Part shown: positions 33,701-48,700 of the stretch, piece after piece
How the letters are laid out: every line of letters starts with the position of its first letter
Numbering within the stretch: the stretch's first letter is position 1
NCBI GenBank assembly: GCA_930367205.1
Contig: OV884014.1
Location: forward strand, 76,549,104-76,613,103
DNA length: 64,000 nt
Source of the DNA: Acanthosoma haemorrhoidale
Lineage: Eukaryota; Arthropoda; Insecta; Hemiptera; Acanthosomatidae
Direction: 5' to 3'
Translations under genes and position numbers: made by a program
Notes under the pieces: generated by a model
Told to the model about the DNA's origin: nothing
The model's input: only the letters and a program-made list of their open reading frames with translations
Database searches by the model: none

Positions 33701-36700
33701 AAGTAATATAGGGAAATGAAAACCTTCCTCAAGCAGTTTTTTTTTTTTATCTGTACAGGGTCTCCAGAAATTGTAAACGAAGAAGTATCTTTACCTGGGC
33801 GACGGTAGAGGGGAAGTTAAGTAACCTCCTAACGCAAACGTCTTCAGCGATACGGTGTTACAAATGCACAACCTTGAAAATTACAATTTTTGTTTAACCC
33901 CACTATAGGCAAAAATTCGTCGTTTTTTTTAGTGCCTGTTGTAAAATGGCTATATTAACTTTAAAAAATTTACTTTACAGCAGAGTCACCTGAACACAAA
34001 ACGTTACATTCTCCATCGAAATTATAAATTAAAGAAACGTTTCGCTAACGGTAAGGGCTGATCAAGTCACCAAACAAGCCCAAAATATTTATGAAAGCCC
34101 AAACTTTCATCGGAAATTTATGAAAACTTTATTTAGAGATTCACAATCAAATTGTAAGGAATTTCTACCGGATGGGAAATTACTTTTCTACAAATTAGTG
34201 TAGAACGATTTGGTTCATATGCATCTCATTTTTACCATTAGTCTTTTTATACCCATTCATCATGTTTTCAGTATTTTATTGATTTTTAGTGTGGTTCCCT
34301 GAAATTTTTTTTTTAACCTTTAACATTTAATATTGCTTGACTAGTTTTTAAACATTTGTAAATCTGTTCATATATTTGTTCACTTCAGTTTTAGGTGTTT
34401 TAATGCACCAAAGTTCTTATGTTAGATATTTTATGCATGTACACAAGTACATAAATTAGTCTAGATTGAAATTCGTTGTCAGTTTTGTTCGGCTTAGATT
34501 TAATTATGTTTTATAATTTATAACTTGCAATAACAGTGTAGTAACGGCTGAAAGAGCTTGTGTGGATTGTAAATATACAGGGCAGGCGGTGTTGTTTATT
34601 AGTATAGATATATGTTTAAAAAGTTGCCATCGTACTATTTAAAATTGCCCTGTATTGAAGTACACAGCATTGTGGAAGGTGACTTAGCTACAACGAGCAC
34701 AGTCGATAGTGGAAGCAACTATCACTGAAGCAGTGACGTGTCATGTACCATACCACGCAGATAACAGTAGCAGTCACACTCTCATCATAGCCTCGTCGCT
34801 TAGCTCTTTATTACATTGTTAATTACACGCCAGTTAATATAAGCTATTATTCTATCCCAAAATCGTGATCGGACAAGACCATAGGTCAGGATGAAGACGG
34901 AAGATCCACAGTTGAAACATTGTGATCTGGTACTTGATTATTTTTAGTTAATAACTTCAACAATATTCGATAGAATTAATACAGTTATGTTTGTAAACGT
35001 GTTTCGTGGCCATTGCAGGTGATTCGGTGGAGTCAATTTCAGAACTTCTGCACGTGAACATGCCCATCGCAGCCAGAACAGGATGGGACCACGCCCACTT
35101 CCTTCAACAGGTAACTTCCTTTTAACCTCATTGGATGTCTTCCGTCTTTGATAGATTACATTAATATCATGTTACTAATGACTAGACTAAATTGTATTTT
35201 TTGAAATGCATATAAACGAAACAACGGAAGTAGATTTTCCTAACTACTTATAAAACTACTGCGAAAAAAAAACTATTTTTCCCCAGAAATACTTCATTTT
35301 GTTTGTTGAACTGTCTCGGTCTCTGAAAATTGTCATATCAATGATTAAAAAAAAAAAAAAAAGGTTGGGTTAATGATAAAAAATTAAAATCCGTAATACA
35401 ACATAGATTTCTGTTGTCTCTCAAAACTTTTTTTGGGTTAGCGTCTGAAATGAGTTTTTGACCATGGGAAAAAATCAGAAATTTAAGAGCGCCTGAGATG
35501 TGGCTTGAGAAAGCTTTAGAATTGACGAAAAGGGGATGGATCATTTCAGATTAAATTTTTAAAAGAAAGTTAACGTAATATGTGTTGCTGTTGAATATAA
35601 CTTAAAATTTTCCAGTTGATCGGGCCATTATTGCGACCACTTCGAAAATGTTCTGAAAACATTTTGAATTAGGAGGACTATTAGCCAATAGTCCTAGGGA
35701 GCCCCCTAGCTTACTTCTTCCCTCAATTGAAAAAAAAAATGGTATTGATGTAAATTTTGATTTACTCCTTTTCATTATAAAGATCTTTTAATGGCTTTCT
35801 TTTGGGTGGATAATGCTTAATTAATTACCAAATACGAGAATGATATTTGTAAAGGGAAAGTGAGCCTATGATGGCTTGGTGTCAGAGTGGCAACACTGTG
35901 ATTCAATTCAATTATGCCCGCTTCTTCAAGGCAAACTCAAATACCCATTTGCTCTCTCAGACTTGACCACTACAAAACAAATGACATTTTCTACCGAATT
36001 AGAAAATAATATTAAGTAATCATGTTTTTACTTTGTTTGAATATAATCTTTAAATAATTCTGTCAAATAATTTTAGGATTCATTTATATCTTAACTGTTT
36101 CCTTTTTATTTTTATTATCTGTCTGTATATACATATTTCCAAAGAGACAAATTGATTAAATCTTTTTAATTTATCACCAACAAATGAAATTCTTTAGTCA
36201 GCTGTTTGTGAGCATTCAGCTATAATTTTAGTTTAAGCAAAAGGACAGTTTTAGGTTTTAATGAGTTTTTAATTATACTAAAATAAGTTTTAGCCATGCA
36301 TACCTGTTTTTTTAAAGACCATAAACTCTTGGTAAATATATTCATTATCCAATTTTATTTGCATAGTTTGAAATTTTTAAAAAAATAATTGAAGTATTGG
36401 GGTTATCCCCTGAAAAAAAATTTACTGTTGTAAATGGTGTTTTAATTCATAAAATTTAATGTTAAAGAATGATATTTCTTTGTTCCAGGCTCGCCAAAAC
36501 CAAGAATATTACACATGGAACCAGGGTTCTACAACTTTCGATAATACACCTCCTGCACAAGGTTAATAGCAACTTATCAATTTTTATACTAATGATAATC
36601 TATCTATCTTGATAGACAGTTCTCAAAAAAAAATTTTTTAAAGTTATTTCTAGACATTAGGAACTTTTTTTTTAAAATGTTATTTATTTCCATAAATATC

Positions 36701-39700
36701 AGCCCTAACATAACATAAATATCAAACGGATCTGTATTTAATAGATCTAACTGCTTGAGTAGATTTATTATTATATATTTTATGAATTTATTTTCAAAAA
36801 AGTTATATTGGGCACAAATTTTAAAAATTTTCATTTGTTTTTTACTGAATGAAACAAAAGCGTTCTTTGTGTAATGATATTTTGGAAGATAGTCAAGATC
36901 TACTACATGATTAGACAATAAATTACAGAGTTGTTACCTCGGGTTCATAGCCACCTGTCATCTCGGAGATAAAAAAAACCATGGGAAAATTATTGTTTAT
37001 TAAACAAATATCTAGTCCTTCTGTGGTTTCAAAGAGAAGGCTCTCTCAAGGGCCAAAAATTTTGTACAGATTTTTCAAAATATTTTATTTAGCACTAGTT
37101 CTTCTTCGATTAATTGTAGTATATTTTATATTTAAAAAATAAGTTTATTTTTCATCATTTTATGCTTTTGTTATTAGGTGATTCAATTGATTCGATTTCA
37201 GAACTATTAAGTTTAAACATGCCAAGGGGTTCATTGCTTGGCAATACCAACCCGCTAGGAACTACGTTCAATGTCACACCGACAATAGAATCAAATTCAT
37301 CGTATCAGGTAACTTTAATTAAGAAGTACTAGAAATTGATTAATAGTCAATGTTTAACATTTAAAAAAAAAAAAAATTATTTTGGATAGAATCAGAAAGA
37401 CAAACATTTGCATAGCTAGAGAGCCATGGTCAATTTTAGAGTATAAAAACTTCATTTTTTAATTTTAAACATGGAGTCTCCAGCAAGTCATTACTAAGAA
37501 GAAATCATGGGAAATAACTGTTAAAATGTGAAATAACCATTAAATTATTATTACGTTTTTTTAATAAAATGAACTCAATTCCAAACAGGGGTGCATGATA
37601 ATTTGATAATTGCTACCGATTTCGAACTTTTTCATACTTAGTCATAAACAAAATTTTTGTATAATTGTTTTTTTCAAAATTGTCTTTTATATGAAGATGC
37701 TTTTATTTAATTTAACAATTATTTTTTACGTTAAAAAATGACAATTTTTTTATAATATTAACTTTTAGCATCATTGGTATTTTGTATAGCATGAGAAATT
37801 CAAACAGGTAGAAAAAAGGTAAATTTGCATGAGAAACGTATGAAAAGTAAGCTCATGAAATCTCTCTAGATGAAGTAACTATGATGATTAAATAACCCTT
37901 GTAAATATTAGATTTTTTTGAAGTGAAGTGAACTATTATTTCCAAATAACCCATTACTAGTGATGGCTTGGTGCTGGTGTGTATAAAACGTTTGGGTGAA
38001 AATAAAAAACTTTGGAGAGGGCGTTTTATTTCATAATAACTAGATTGTCATTCACACAATCCTAACCTCATCTTCATAACATAGCATATAGGTGAAAGTT
38101 ACAACCTAATATTTGTCAACACTCCTTAGTAAACATTTGTTAATGTTGTGTGAAAAAAAATTAAAACGACCACTACTGAGCAGCTTTGTTTTGTTGAGTG
38201 GTGCAACAAAAGTAGAGATAGGAATAGTTGGTTGGATCCATTTACACTGCGATTGAGGGCATATTTTATAGCTTCCAAGATGTTGGACAAGTGCCATAAG
38301 AGGCCATTTTCCCATTGCAATGGGCCAAGAGTAGCTCTCTCATTTCGTTCAGTTTGCTAGTATGTATTTATGAATTATTGGACCAATGAATCAAATATTG
38401 TCCAAGATTCTCTCTTCTTCTCTATTAAGTCTGCTAAACACTTGCAAAATTAAAATGAAATTCATTAGAAATAAATTTTATTTTTTTATATAATTGCATA
38501 GCTAGTTTTTGTATTAAAAAAATGGCTTCCTTTATGGCTATGAAATGTTGAGTGGACGAATCTGAGGACTACTCCGAGCATTTATTTATTCAAGGATAAA
38601 ACTTGCTGTTGTATTTGTATCATTTTCTCCGCCTGTGAAGCAATGATACAAATTAATTAATTTTGTTTTTAAAAGTTTTTCCATGCATTTGATAGGGAAC
38701 GGGTTTTTACGATTTAACCAAGCAGGTAATGTCTCCTAGTAGTAGATACGATTATTGAAAGAATTATTTATACTTCATTTTAATTTTGACTGAAAATAAT
38801 ATTCGATGACTTGAAAGAATATTCAAAATTGATTACAACAGTTCTCAAAATGCGTTCAATTAAGTTATCTATAAAAAAAAAAAATTGAAATAATACTCTG
38901 AATTACAAAAGCATACCCGCTTATACAAACTGTACCCTCTTAACATTCACTACTCCTGTTATTCCTTATATGTATGCTAACTCTGTTTTACTAACCATAT
39001 CTCATTAACTACATTTGGTAGTTGTGTGGAAGTAACGTCATCTCTGGTCAAGCGCTTGGTTCATAATAAATTGGATGGTTTGTCAAGAATTAGAACTCCC
39101 ATTGATTAAGTACTATAAATAGTAACATAAAATAAGAAGGTGACATGAGCAACCTACCAAATGTCTCAGGAATTGAGTACAACAGCCAAGGGAAGCCCTC
39201 ACACTGTCGCCACCTCAAACCCCCTCTCCCTTAAGATATTCATTATTAATTTTTTTTTAAATTGTGTAAGAAAGCATATGCTGGTCTGAAAATATGGATA
39301 TATTATTTTTAAGTATTGCACACAGTAACAATAAATTTAAGATTTTTTTTAGATTAAAAATATTTTGTGCCCATAGGGTCAGACTGGTGGGAGGTTTAAC
39401 TACCCCAGTCGATATGAACCTCAGTCAATGTCAACACCGAGGAAAACACCTAGGCCTCTCGACCTAACGCCACCGTCCCCTTTTTCACAAGTGACACCAA
39501 TTTGCCCCCCTCAGCAGCTGGGATCTCCACCTTTCAACAGGTAAGAAACAAGAGCATAATCATACAAATAAGTTATTAATTGATAAAACAGCCGGCTTAA
39601 ATCTTATTATACAAAGAAAAAATAGGTTTCAGAAAAATGTACTTTGTGTTGCAGGATCCAGCTGTCCATATGCTTCTGTTAATCTCAAAATTGCTGTTAT

Positions 39701-42700
39701 CATATTTACCAATAGGGTTATTTATTTCTTCTAGTTTTACTAGGTCAATCATGCCTTTCATTTAATGGACTTTGTTTCTAAATATTTATTACTGGACTTA
39801 TTTCCGGTATCTCCCATTGGAACAACAGGGCCTCGACACCTACGCTTTGAACCAGCTCTCCCACATAGTTTGTCGTCTACCTCTTCTACAGTTGAGAACC
39901 AATGTTTCCTCATTGACACTAACTAATAGCCGATAGTTTGGTATGAATTCATGCCTTATTAGCCAAAGCTACACCTCAGACATCAGTTGATGGGCACTTG
40001 GAGCATATTCTCATCTTCCTGACCAAGGAGCAGACTCCTCCCCCCTTAGGCGTTGAAGCCCCTTATAAATCTTGTTCCCTGGAGAGGATAAAAGTGAACA
40101 AATATTTCCATTTTCCTTATTTATGGAGGTCATCAGATATACATCTATTCCCCTCTGAACATCACCCAAGCTACCACCATTTATGTTTATCCTCATTTCA
40201 TTTTTTGCTTTGTGTTTTTGCTCTGAAATACTCTTAAGTAGTAATAGCCCTACTTTTTCTATTTCCAGATGAAGATTTCAAAGCTTTACTATAATCTATA
40301 ATATATTCTTAAATTGTGATAAAAACACAGCGGTATGCTCCATATGTCACCACTAATTCCATCTGCCCAAATCAAAATGAGGGGGGGGGGGAACAGGCAA
40401 TCCCATAAAAAAACCTGGGTACTTTATAAATTATTATAGAACAAAGGGGGTCCAGAGGCAGGGGTGGCCATGCTTGTTTGGGGCAACTGGACGCCTCGCG
40501 TTTCATCACTCTCCAAAAGTATTTACCAAGTAAAATAAAAGAACCAGTCAGAAAAACACAAAGTATTACTATCAAGAGAGCTAGAACAACTAAGTAATTA
40601 TGCCTATTCTCTAAGCTGCTTTTTTTTTTTGGTCTTTATTATAATCTTATCTCCTTGTTCTCTGTTAGCTTCATACTCTTTTATATATAATTCTATTTAA
40701 TTGTCATCTGTTTACAGCAGTCGGAGTAGTCCAGAAGAGTCAAGTATCTACCACTCAAGCATACAGTCTGATTTGAATAAATCGAATAATGATCAAAGCA
40801 ACAATAACAATGCATCTGTAAGTAAGATTCAATTAAAAATAATTTCACACAAATATCAATGAAAATAATGCCATGAAATCCATCATGATATCTGGTAACA
40901 ACTCATAAATCTGTTCAATATTTATATTGTTTATTTGTATTAGAAACATCAAGGAAATCTTATTTAGAAGAGATTTCCAAGAAATTAAGAACTTAATCTT
41001 TTAATCTAAACACCAGTATTAAAAAAAAATCTAATCAATTAAAGGCTGATCACTTCTCTTTAACCTGATTGTTCTCAATCTGCCTTCCTCTGGTCAACTC
41101 AGATGTATTTCTTCTCTCTTAAATATTAACTGAGCTTGTCACACAACATTCACCTCTTCATGGCTGGCTTATTTCCTCCAATTGAATATATCCAAAGCTG
41201 ACAGATTCAGATTCATTTCTTATTACTCTTAAAATACACTCTCTTAACTATTAGCAATAATTACTTTTACAAAAAATGCTCTATTTGTTAATTTACTGCC
41301 ATTCACTGCATAAAAATTTATTTTTAAAATACATCTATTTCTAAAGATTAATTAGAAATGCAAACAACCGACAAGCATTTAAGAGGGAATTTAATCCAAA
41401 AGAACAATAAAAAAACCTGTATGTTTAAATGAAGTTAATTATTTATAAATAAAATTTCACCTCTTATTAATTAACAAATAATATCACTGCAATGTATATT
41501 ACATTACTTCATGTTAAGTATAAAATTAATATCATGTTTTGAGGGAATGTTCTGCCCGAGCACGGATCAAGAATTGGCCAATATCCAGAACCTGTTTGCA
41601 CTGAGGAGGGACTCTGACATAATGAACAAGATAATCGAGCACACGTCACGGCTGATCCTGGCAGCGGTAAATTCTGACATTAAATCTGACGAGCCAACTC
41701 AGTTCTCGCAGGCTCAGGAGAAGATTTCACGCTACCTCCCGCCGTTAACAGGTTGTTATAATTTAAGTTATAAACAAAATAATGGCATAAGAACAAAAAA
41801 ATATTGTTTTTAAAAATTTGTTCTGGCAGAATTTTTCAGAGGTTGGAAAAGTGATTGAATGTTGGCAGAACTGTTGTTTGATACAGGCCAGCTTAGTTGT
41901 AAGAGCACCTGGTCAGAGATCAAGAAGATCCCATGTTCAATTCCCAGTCCCAGCCATGTCACTATCTTTATATAATAATTATTAAAACACGCCACAACTA
42001 GTATTTATTAATTAAAAAGTATTGTGGTCCAGGTAACCAGCGGGAAGCAGCTATTTGTACCTGGACCGGGCAGCTTCCTGCCAGAATCCATACAAACCCG
42101 ACCTACTCGTGTAAAGTAAGTGTAAACGTTTTTTATTTGTCGGAATTATATTAATAAGACTCAACACAGTTTCATCAGTAGAAACATTTGTAAAATTACA
42201 ATATATTAGAATTTCTTAAATATTAATAAATTAAAACTTGGTTTTTGACTAAATCTAGTGGCATTCTTACTTCATTTTTGAACCATCTCAGTTACTGAGT
42301 ATTACTTTAAAAAAATTAAAATTAAAAACAAATGAAAATAGATACAAAATAAAAACATGTTATCTACAAACTACATATTGACATTGGCCTGATTGACATT
42401 AAATACGAGATATTTTCTATTAAAAATCATAATGTTAAATTGTAAATAGTAGAAGGACATGTAACAATGTCCTAGGTTTCATTCCTGCTTGAGGCATAAA
42501 TGATGTTTTTTCTCTAATGAGGAAATAAACAATTATATAATAATTATTATTTTCTTATAATATTCTTTTAAAAAATTAATTTGTTTTGTTTTTGCAGGTT
42601 TTTCTTGGTGGTGTACCCTGGGATATCACTGAGGGTATTTTAGTTCAAGCCTTTAGTAAATTTGGAACTATAAAGATAGAATGGCCAGGCAAAGACATGC

Positions 42701-45700
42701 CAAACCAGCCGAAAGGGTACTGTTACATCATATTGGAGGCCGAGAAAAAAGTAATATTGTTTATTAGCCAATTGTTATTAAGTATTTATAAATAATTATT
42801 AGCTAAAGAAGTTGCTTAAATCGTCAGTTGTATGGCAAACTAGAGAAAGAGCCAACTGCTGTTTTTCAGGAGAGATAAACAAAAAACAAGATTTTAATTG
42901 TGTTACAAATTATCAATTAAATTTATTAACTACCTGAAACAAACTTCTCTCACCATTGCTATTTTTTGAGAGTCTATTCACTATTATAAATTTGAATTTT
43001 GGTCGTTTCCAAGAAAACGCTAGTTTGTATTTGATACATAAATTTCTACTTTTTACTTTGCTAATCTGGCACTTTTGTTACTTTACTTCACTGAAAATCA
43101 TAAAAACAACCAATAATTTCTAAATATTTTATCAGGGTTTCAGGAAAAAAAACAAATAAATTTATGCTGTAAAATAATAATTTCTTTCACTACAAAACAA
43201 TAGAAAAACACCAAATATTTATTTTTCAAATTTGTTCGTTTATATAATGAAACAAAATAAATAATGCTTGATAAAAAAGGACGAAAAAAAATTAAATTAT
43301 TAAATTTTTCAAAATACGGTTCATTTATTTCTTGGCTTTAAAAAAATGTTAAATAAAAAAAACTTCAGTTTTTGAACATTTGAAAGTATTTTTGAATACT
43401 TGCCACTTTCCTTCCTCGCTCGACACACATTGCTTTACATAAATTATACATCATTTTAACATTAAGATCAGTATTTACATACTTGTAATATCTCGATTTG
43501 TGGCAGAAATGGGATTCAACAATGGGAAACAACAAAATATGACTAGGTACTAATAAAGTTTTCATTCTCCGGTAAAAATTTGTTAGTAAGTGAATGTTTC
43601 CTCTTAAATCAGGGGTACGTATACCTAAGCAAGTCAATTTTATATTGCTTCTCGAACTAATCCTTCGTTAATAATTAAGTGTCAAAAAAAAATTCTCAAC
43701 AGACAGTGTACTTCACACCATCAACTGTAAATGCTCTATGGGAGATTGTAGTTCTTTTCTTATGGTATACTGTAATGGTATTTAACATGAACTGCAGTTT
43801 TTCTGTGAGTGTAGTGAAAGACCGAAATTCTTCATAAATTTTGCTTTGCGATCCTTCAAAAACAAGGCTTGAGCAATGATGGCCAGTTTTATTCAACCAT
43901 CTCAATCGGCTCTGTAAATAATCTAGATTGAATTAATTTACCTTTGACTTCACCTTTCAGCCGCTTAGCTTTCTGGTTGTACCAAACCCACTAGACTGGA
44001 TTACCAATCCGTTTTTTTGTAGGTTTAGATGGTGAATCATTCTTGGTATTGATGCAATGATGACTTCATCTTGAACTGAAGTACCAGTTTCAGAAGCATC
44101 AGACTGATAGTTACTGCTTGACACTTCTTGGTTTTGAAGCTTTGTTTTGTGTTTTCGGTTACAAGCTGAAAAAAATGGCAATTTAAGAATATTCTAAAAG
44201 CAATATTAAAAAAAAAAAAATTTTTGACCAATAAAATTATTATCAAATTGATTCGGTCTTGGTAGTTTCGGTGATTTGTGCATTGGAAGGATGTTGCAAA
44301 TAATAAATGACAAATTAGTCCGGAAACCATGGGCATTCGCGGGTGGGAGCGCCGTGCCTCTTGCCTCTATAAATATTAAAAGAAAAATAAGTTGTTAGGG
44401 AAAGAGAAAAAGAAGACAATTAAGTTGGTGAAAAAAGGTGTGGGGTGACTATTTTTACTTCAAAACTAGGAATGTGTTGGTACTGGTGGAGCAGTGATGC
44501 GTCACCTAATCTCGGCTTGGAGCAGTTGCGAGCTGCTCCACTCTCTTGATCCTTACCAGTACATTGACGCCTACAACCCCCGAGCAGCTAGCCTCTTCAC
44601 TCTACGCTCTGTCACAATCATTTCTCCTTCCTCTGTTTTGCCACAGCAGCCTGCCACTGTCTCTTCCTTCACTCCCCTCACCTAGCTATATTTAAATCAT
44701 ATATCTTGGCTAATACCAAGAGTGGTAATACTTACCGTAAAATAATTTTTCCATTAAAACATTTTTTGAGTTACGATAATTTATGTATAGGGATAGGGAT
44801 GTTCATATATGAGCACAATGATATTTATATACATATTTGTTTACTCTGAAAATAAAAAAATAGAAAAATCAGGTAAATGTGAAAAATTAATTAATTAAAT
44901 TATTTATTTATATGAGGTAAACCTAGTTACATACAAAGCAATTAAGACAAATTTATTAATTAATTTACATTTTAACAACTATAAAAATTTAGTATAATAA
45001 TTAGTATACTATAAAACTTAATATGTAGGTAATGCACCGATAAAAATAGAACAAAAAAATATGTATGTGAAATTTGATATATTTTGGGATAATTCATAAC
45101 ATATCTGTCATTCAGTAAGTAGTAAGCGTGATGTTGAAGCGAGGTGGGGAAGCAGAAGTTATTCATTCAGAAAACATGAGGCTAAAAAATAAATGAATTG
45201 AAATCCCGATTAATAAAATTTTTGGGATAATTCATAACATTATTTCTGTCAATCAGTAAGTAGTGGGTGTGGTGGGGAAGCAGAAGTTATTCATTCAGAA
45301 AACATGAGGCTAAAAAATAAATGAATTGAAATCCCGATTAATAAAATTTTTGGGATAATTCATAACATTATTTCTGTCAATCAGTAAGTAGTGGGTGTGG
45401 TGGGGAAGCAGAAGTTATTCGTTCAGAAAACATGAGGCTAAAAAATAAATGAATGGAAATCCCGATTAATAAAATTTTTGGGATAATTCATAACATTATT
45501 TCTGTCAATCAGTAAGTAGTGGGTGTGGTGGGGAAGCAGAAGTTATTCGTTCAGAAAACATGAGGCTAAAAAATAAATGAATGGAAATCCCGATTAATAA
45601 AATTTTTGGGATAATTCATAACATTATTTCTGTCAATCAGTAAGTAGTGGGTGTGGTGGGGAAGCAGAAGTTATTCGTTCAGAAAACATGAGGCTAAAAA

Positions 45701-48700
45701 ATAAATGAATTGAAATCCCGATTAATAAAATTTTTGGGATAATTCATAACATTATTTCTGTCAATCAGTAAGTAGTGGGTGTGGTGGGGAAGCAGAAGTT
45801 ATTCGTTCAGAAAACATGAGGCTAAAAAATAAATGAATGGAAATCCCGATTAATAAAATTTTTGGGATAATTCATAACATTATTTCTGTCAATCAGTAAG
45901 TAGTGGGTGTGGTGGGGAAGCAGAAGTTATTCGTTCAGAAAACATGAGGCTAAAAAATAAATGAATGGAAATCCCGATTAATAAAATTTTTGGGATAATT
46001 CATAACATTATTTCTGTCAATCAGTAAGTAGTGGGTGTGGTGGGGAAGCAGAAGTTATTCGTTCAGAAAACATGAGGCTAAAAAATAAATGAATTGAAAT
46101 CCCGATTAATAAAATTTTTGGGATAATTCATAACATTATTTCTGTCAATCAGTAAGTAGTGGGTGTGGTGGGGAAGCAGAAGTTATTCGTTCAGAAAACA
46201 TGAGGCTAAAAAATAAATGAATGGAAATCCCGATTAATAAAATTTTTGGGATAATTCATAACATTATTTCTGTCAATCAGTAAGTAGTGGGTGTGGTGGA
46301 GAAGCAGAAGTTATTCGTTCAGAAAACATGAGGCTAAAAAATAAATGAATGGAAATCCCGATTAATAAAATTTTTGGGATAATTCATAACATTATTTCTG
46401 TCAATCAGTAAGTAGTGGGTGTGGTGGGGAAGCAGAAGTTATTCGTTCAGAAAACATGAGGCTAAAAAATAAATGAATGGAAATCCCGATTAATAAAATT
46501 TTTGGGATAATTCATAACATTATTTCTGTCAATCAGTAAGTAGTGGGTGTGGTGGGGAAGCAGAAGTTATTCGTTCAGAAAACATGAGGCTAAAAAATAA
46601 ATGAATGGAAATCCCGATTAATAAAATTTTTGGGATAATTCATAACATTATTTCTGTCAATCAGTAAGTAGTGGGTGTGGTGGGGAAGCAGAAGTTATTC
46701 GTTCAGAAAACATGAGGCTAAAAAATAAATGAATGGAAATCCCGATTAATAAAATTTTTGGGATAATTCATAACATTATTTCTGTCAATCAGTAAGTAGT
46801 GGGTGTGGTGTGGAAGCAGAAGTTATTCGTTCAGAAAACATGAGGCTAAAAAATAAATGAATGGAAATCCCGATTAATAAAATTTTTGGGATAATTCATA
46901 ACATTATTTCTGTCAATCAGTAAGTAGTGGGTGTGGTGGGGAAGCAGAAGTTATTCGTTCAGAAAACATGAGGCTAAAAAATAAATGAATGGAAATCCCG
47001 ATTAATAAAATTTTTGGGATAATTCATTATATTTCTGTAAATGAGTGACTGGTGAGCGTGGTGGGTTCACACTACAATTGCTTTTTGAAAACTGATCAGG
47101 AAAGGAAAATCAAAGGAGGACATAATAAGGAAAAAAAAACTATGGTGGAATCAGAAAATAATGTGAATTCGCAAAAATGAAAGAACGTGGCTCACTTAAT
47201 CATTTGCACTTACAGATTCAATTTCACCAGAGTGAAATTCGGCTTAAAAGAAGATGTTTTTATTTCGAAAGTGAAATATAAATATTTTCAGATTCACTAG
47301 TTTGCCATACACCCAACGATATTGTTGGTCAAGAAAATCAAAATAAATGTGGAGAGATGTCAGCCAAGCATTAGTAGGTGGGTCAATTCTATGTACTATG
47401 CCAGCAACATAAATTCCAGCTAATCTGTTCCCAATAAGGTGTTTGCAGCGGAATTAATCTTTTCTTGTTTAGCTAATAATCCAAGTATATTTTTTAGGTG
47501 AAAGCGCTTTTGGACTGCTGCATACACGACTTTTCTAAAGGGGGCAATTGGTATTACAAAATTTCTTCTAGGAAAATGAAATCGAAAGAGGTATATCAGC
47601 AATCAATGGTTATCAAATTTCATAAATTAAACTAAAAAAAGTAATTTATTCAAAGAGGGCTAAAAACAAATAAATCATCCTTAAACAACAGGTCCAGGTG
47701 ATCCCGTGGGCTGTCAGCGACTCTAATTACGCTCAAGTGTCACAGAAGCTTGATCCGCTCAAGACTGTCTTTGTAGGAGCACTTCATGGAATGATCAATG
47801 CAAGAGCTTTAGCCAATATCATGAACGATCTCTTTGGAGGAGTTATATATGCTGGTAATTCATTTTTATTCCTATGAAGTTCACAATTTATTATATATCA
47901 GGTTGAAACAAATGATCAACAATTTTTATTACTTTTCGTAACTATAGTCCCAAACACATGATGATGACGTATTAGCCAGAATGTCAAGATATTTTATTTA
48001 ATACCCTATTGGTATTAATTAATTTACTAGTGATCATTATTATTTTTTTTTTACCATCATCAGGGCAGAGTGTCAAATATAAATACCACAAAATATGCCT
48101 TACAAAAAAAATTACTGAGTATTATATTGTCACAACAATTTATTTTTTATATATTTAAATTATATATTTATATTTTATTTTTATTTTCCATATTCAACTT
48201 TTACTTTATCTTTAGGTTCTGTATATAAAAATAGGACAATTCTGGCAATAGGAATAATTGTTTATTCACACACATTTATCCAAAAATTGATATACAAATA
48301 ATTACGTACGCATATAAAACAATACTGTTAAAACTAAATTTAAATTTACCTAAATTACTACACAACGTTATACTGGCCAGTATTTCTATGTGATATTCTT
48401 CGGGTGGTTCGGATTGTCTTCTTAAGCGTTCCTGTTCTATGCGTACCGGTGAAAGTGCGTGGGAGCCGGCCTCCGTCGGGTTGTGTGTGCCAGAGTGACC
48501 TTTTGTTGCGTCTCTGTGCCAGATCGGATGAATGAGAGCGAGTCTGGCTTGAACCCAGCCTTTTATAACTTTCCGCTGCCTTATTGATCTTTCGTTGCCA
48601 TTTTGATTTATTGACCTCTTTGGTTGTTCGATCCTCTTTGGCTTATATATGGTTAATTTTCTTGTTTGAAGTTATATAAATATTAATATTTATATTTAAT

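Noticed and set aside
39830..40240. Possible LINE RNase H or C-terminal fragment
   Set aside because: Translations in all frames gave only weak, unordered resemblance.
44494..44685. 63-codon frame in a GC-richer patch of orb intron 11
   Set aside because: First considered as the missing RRM1 exon, but the correct exon with the expected sequence is at 47498-47590.
45088..47035. CRISPR-like array
   Set aside because: The units are contiguous 128-bp copies without unique spacers, in an intron of an animal gene; it is a satellite-type tandem array.
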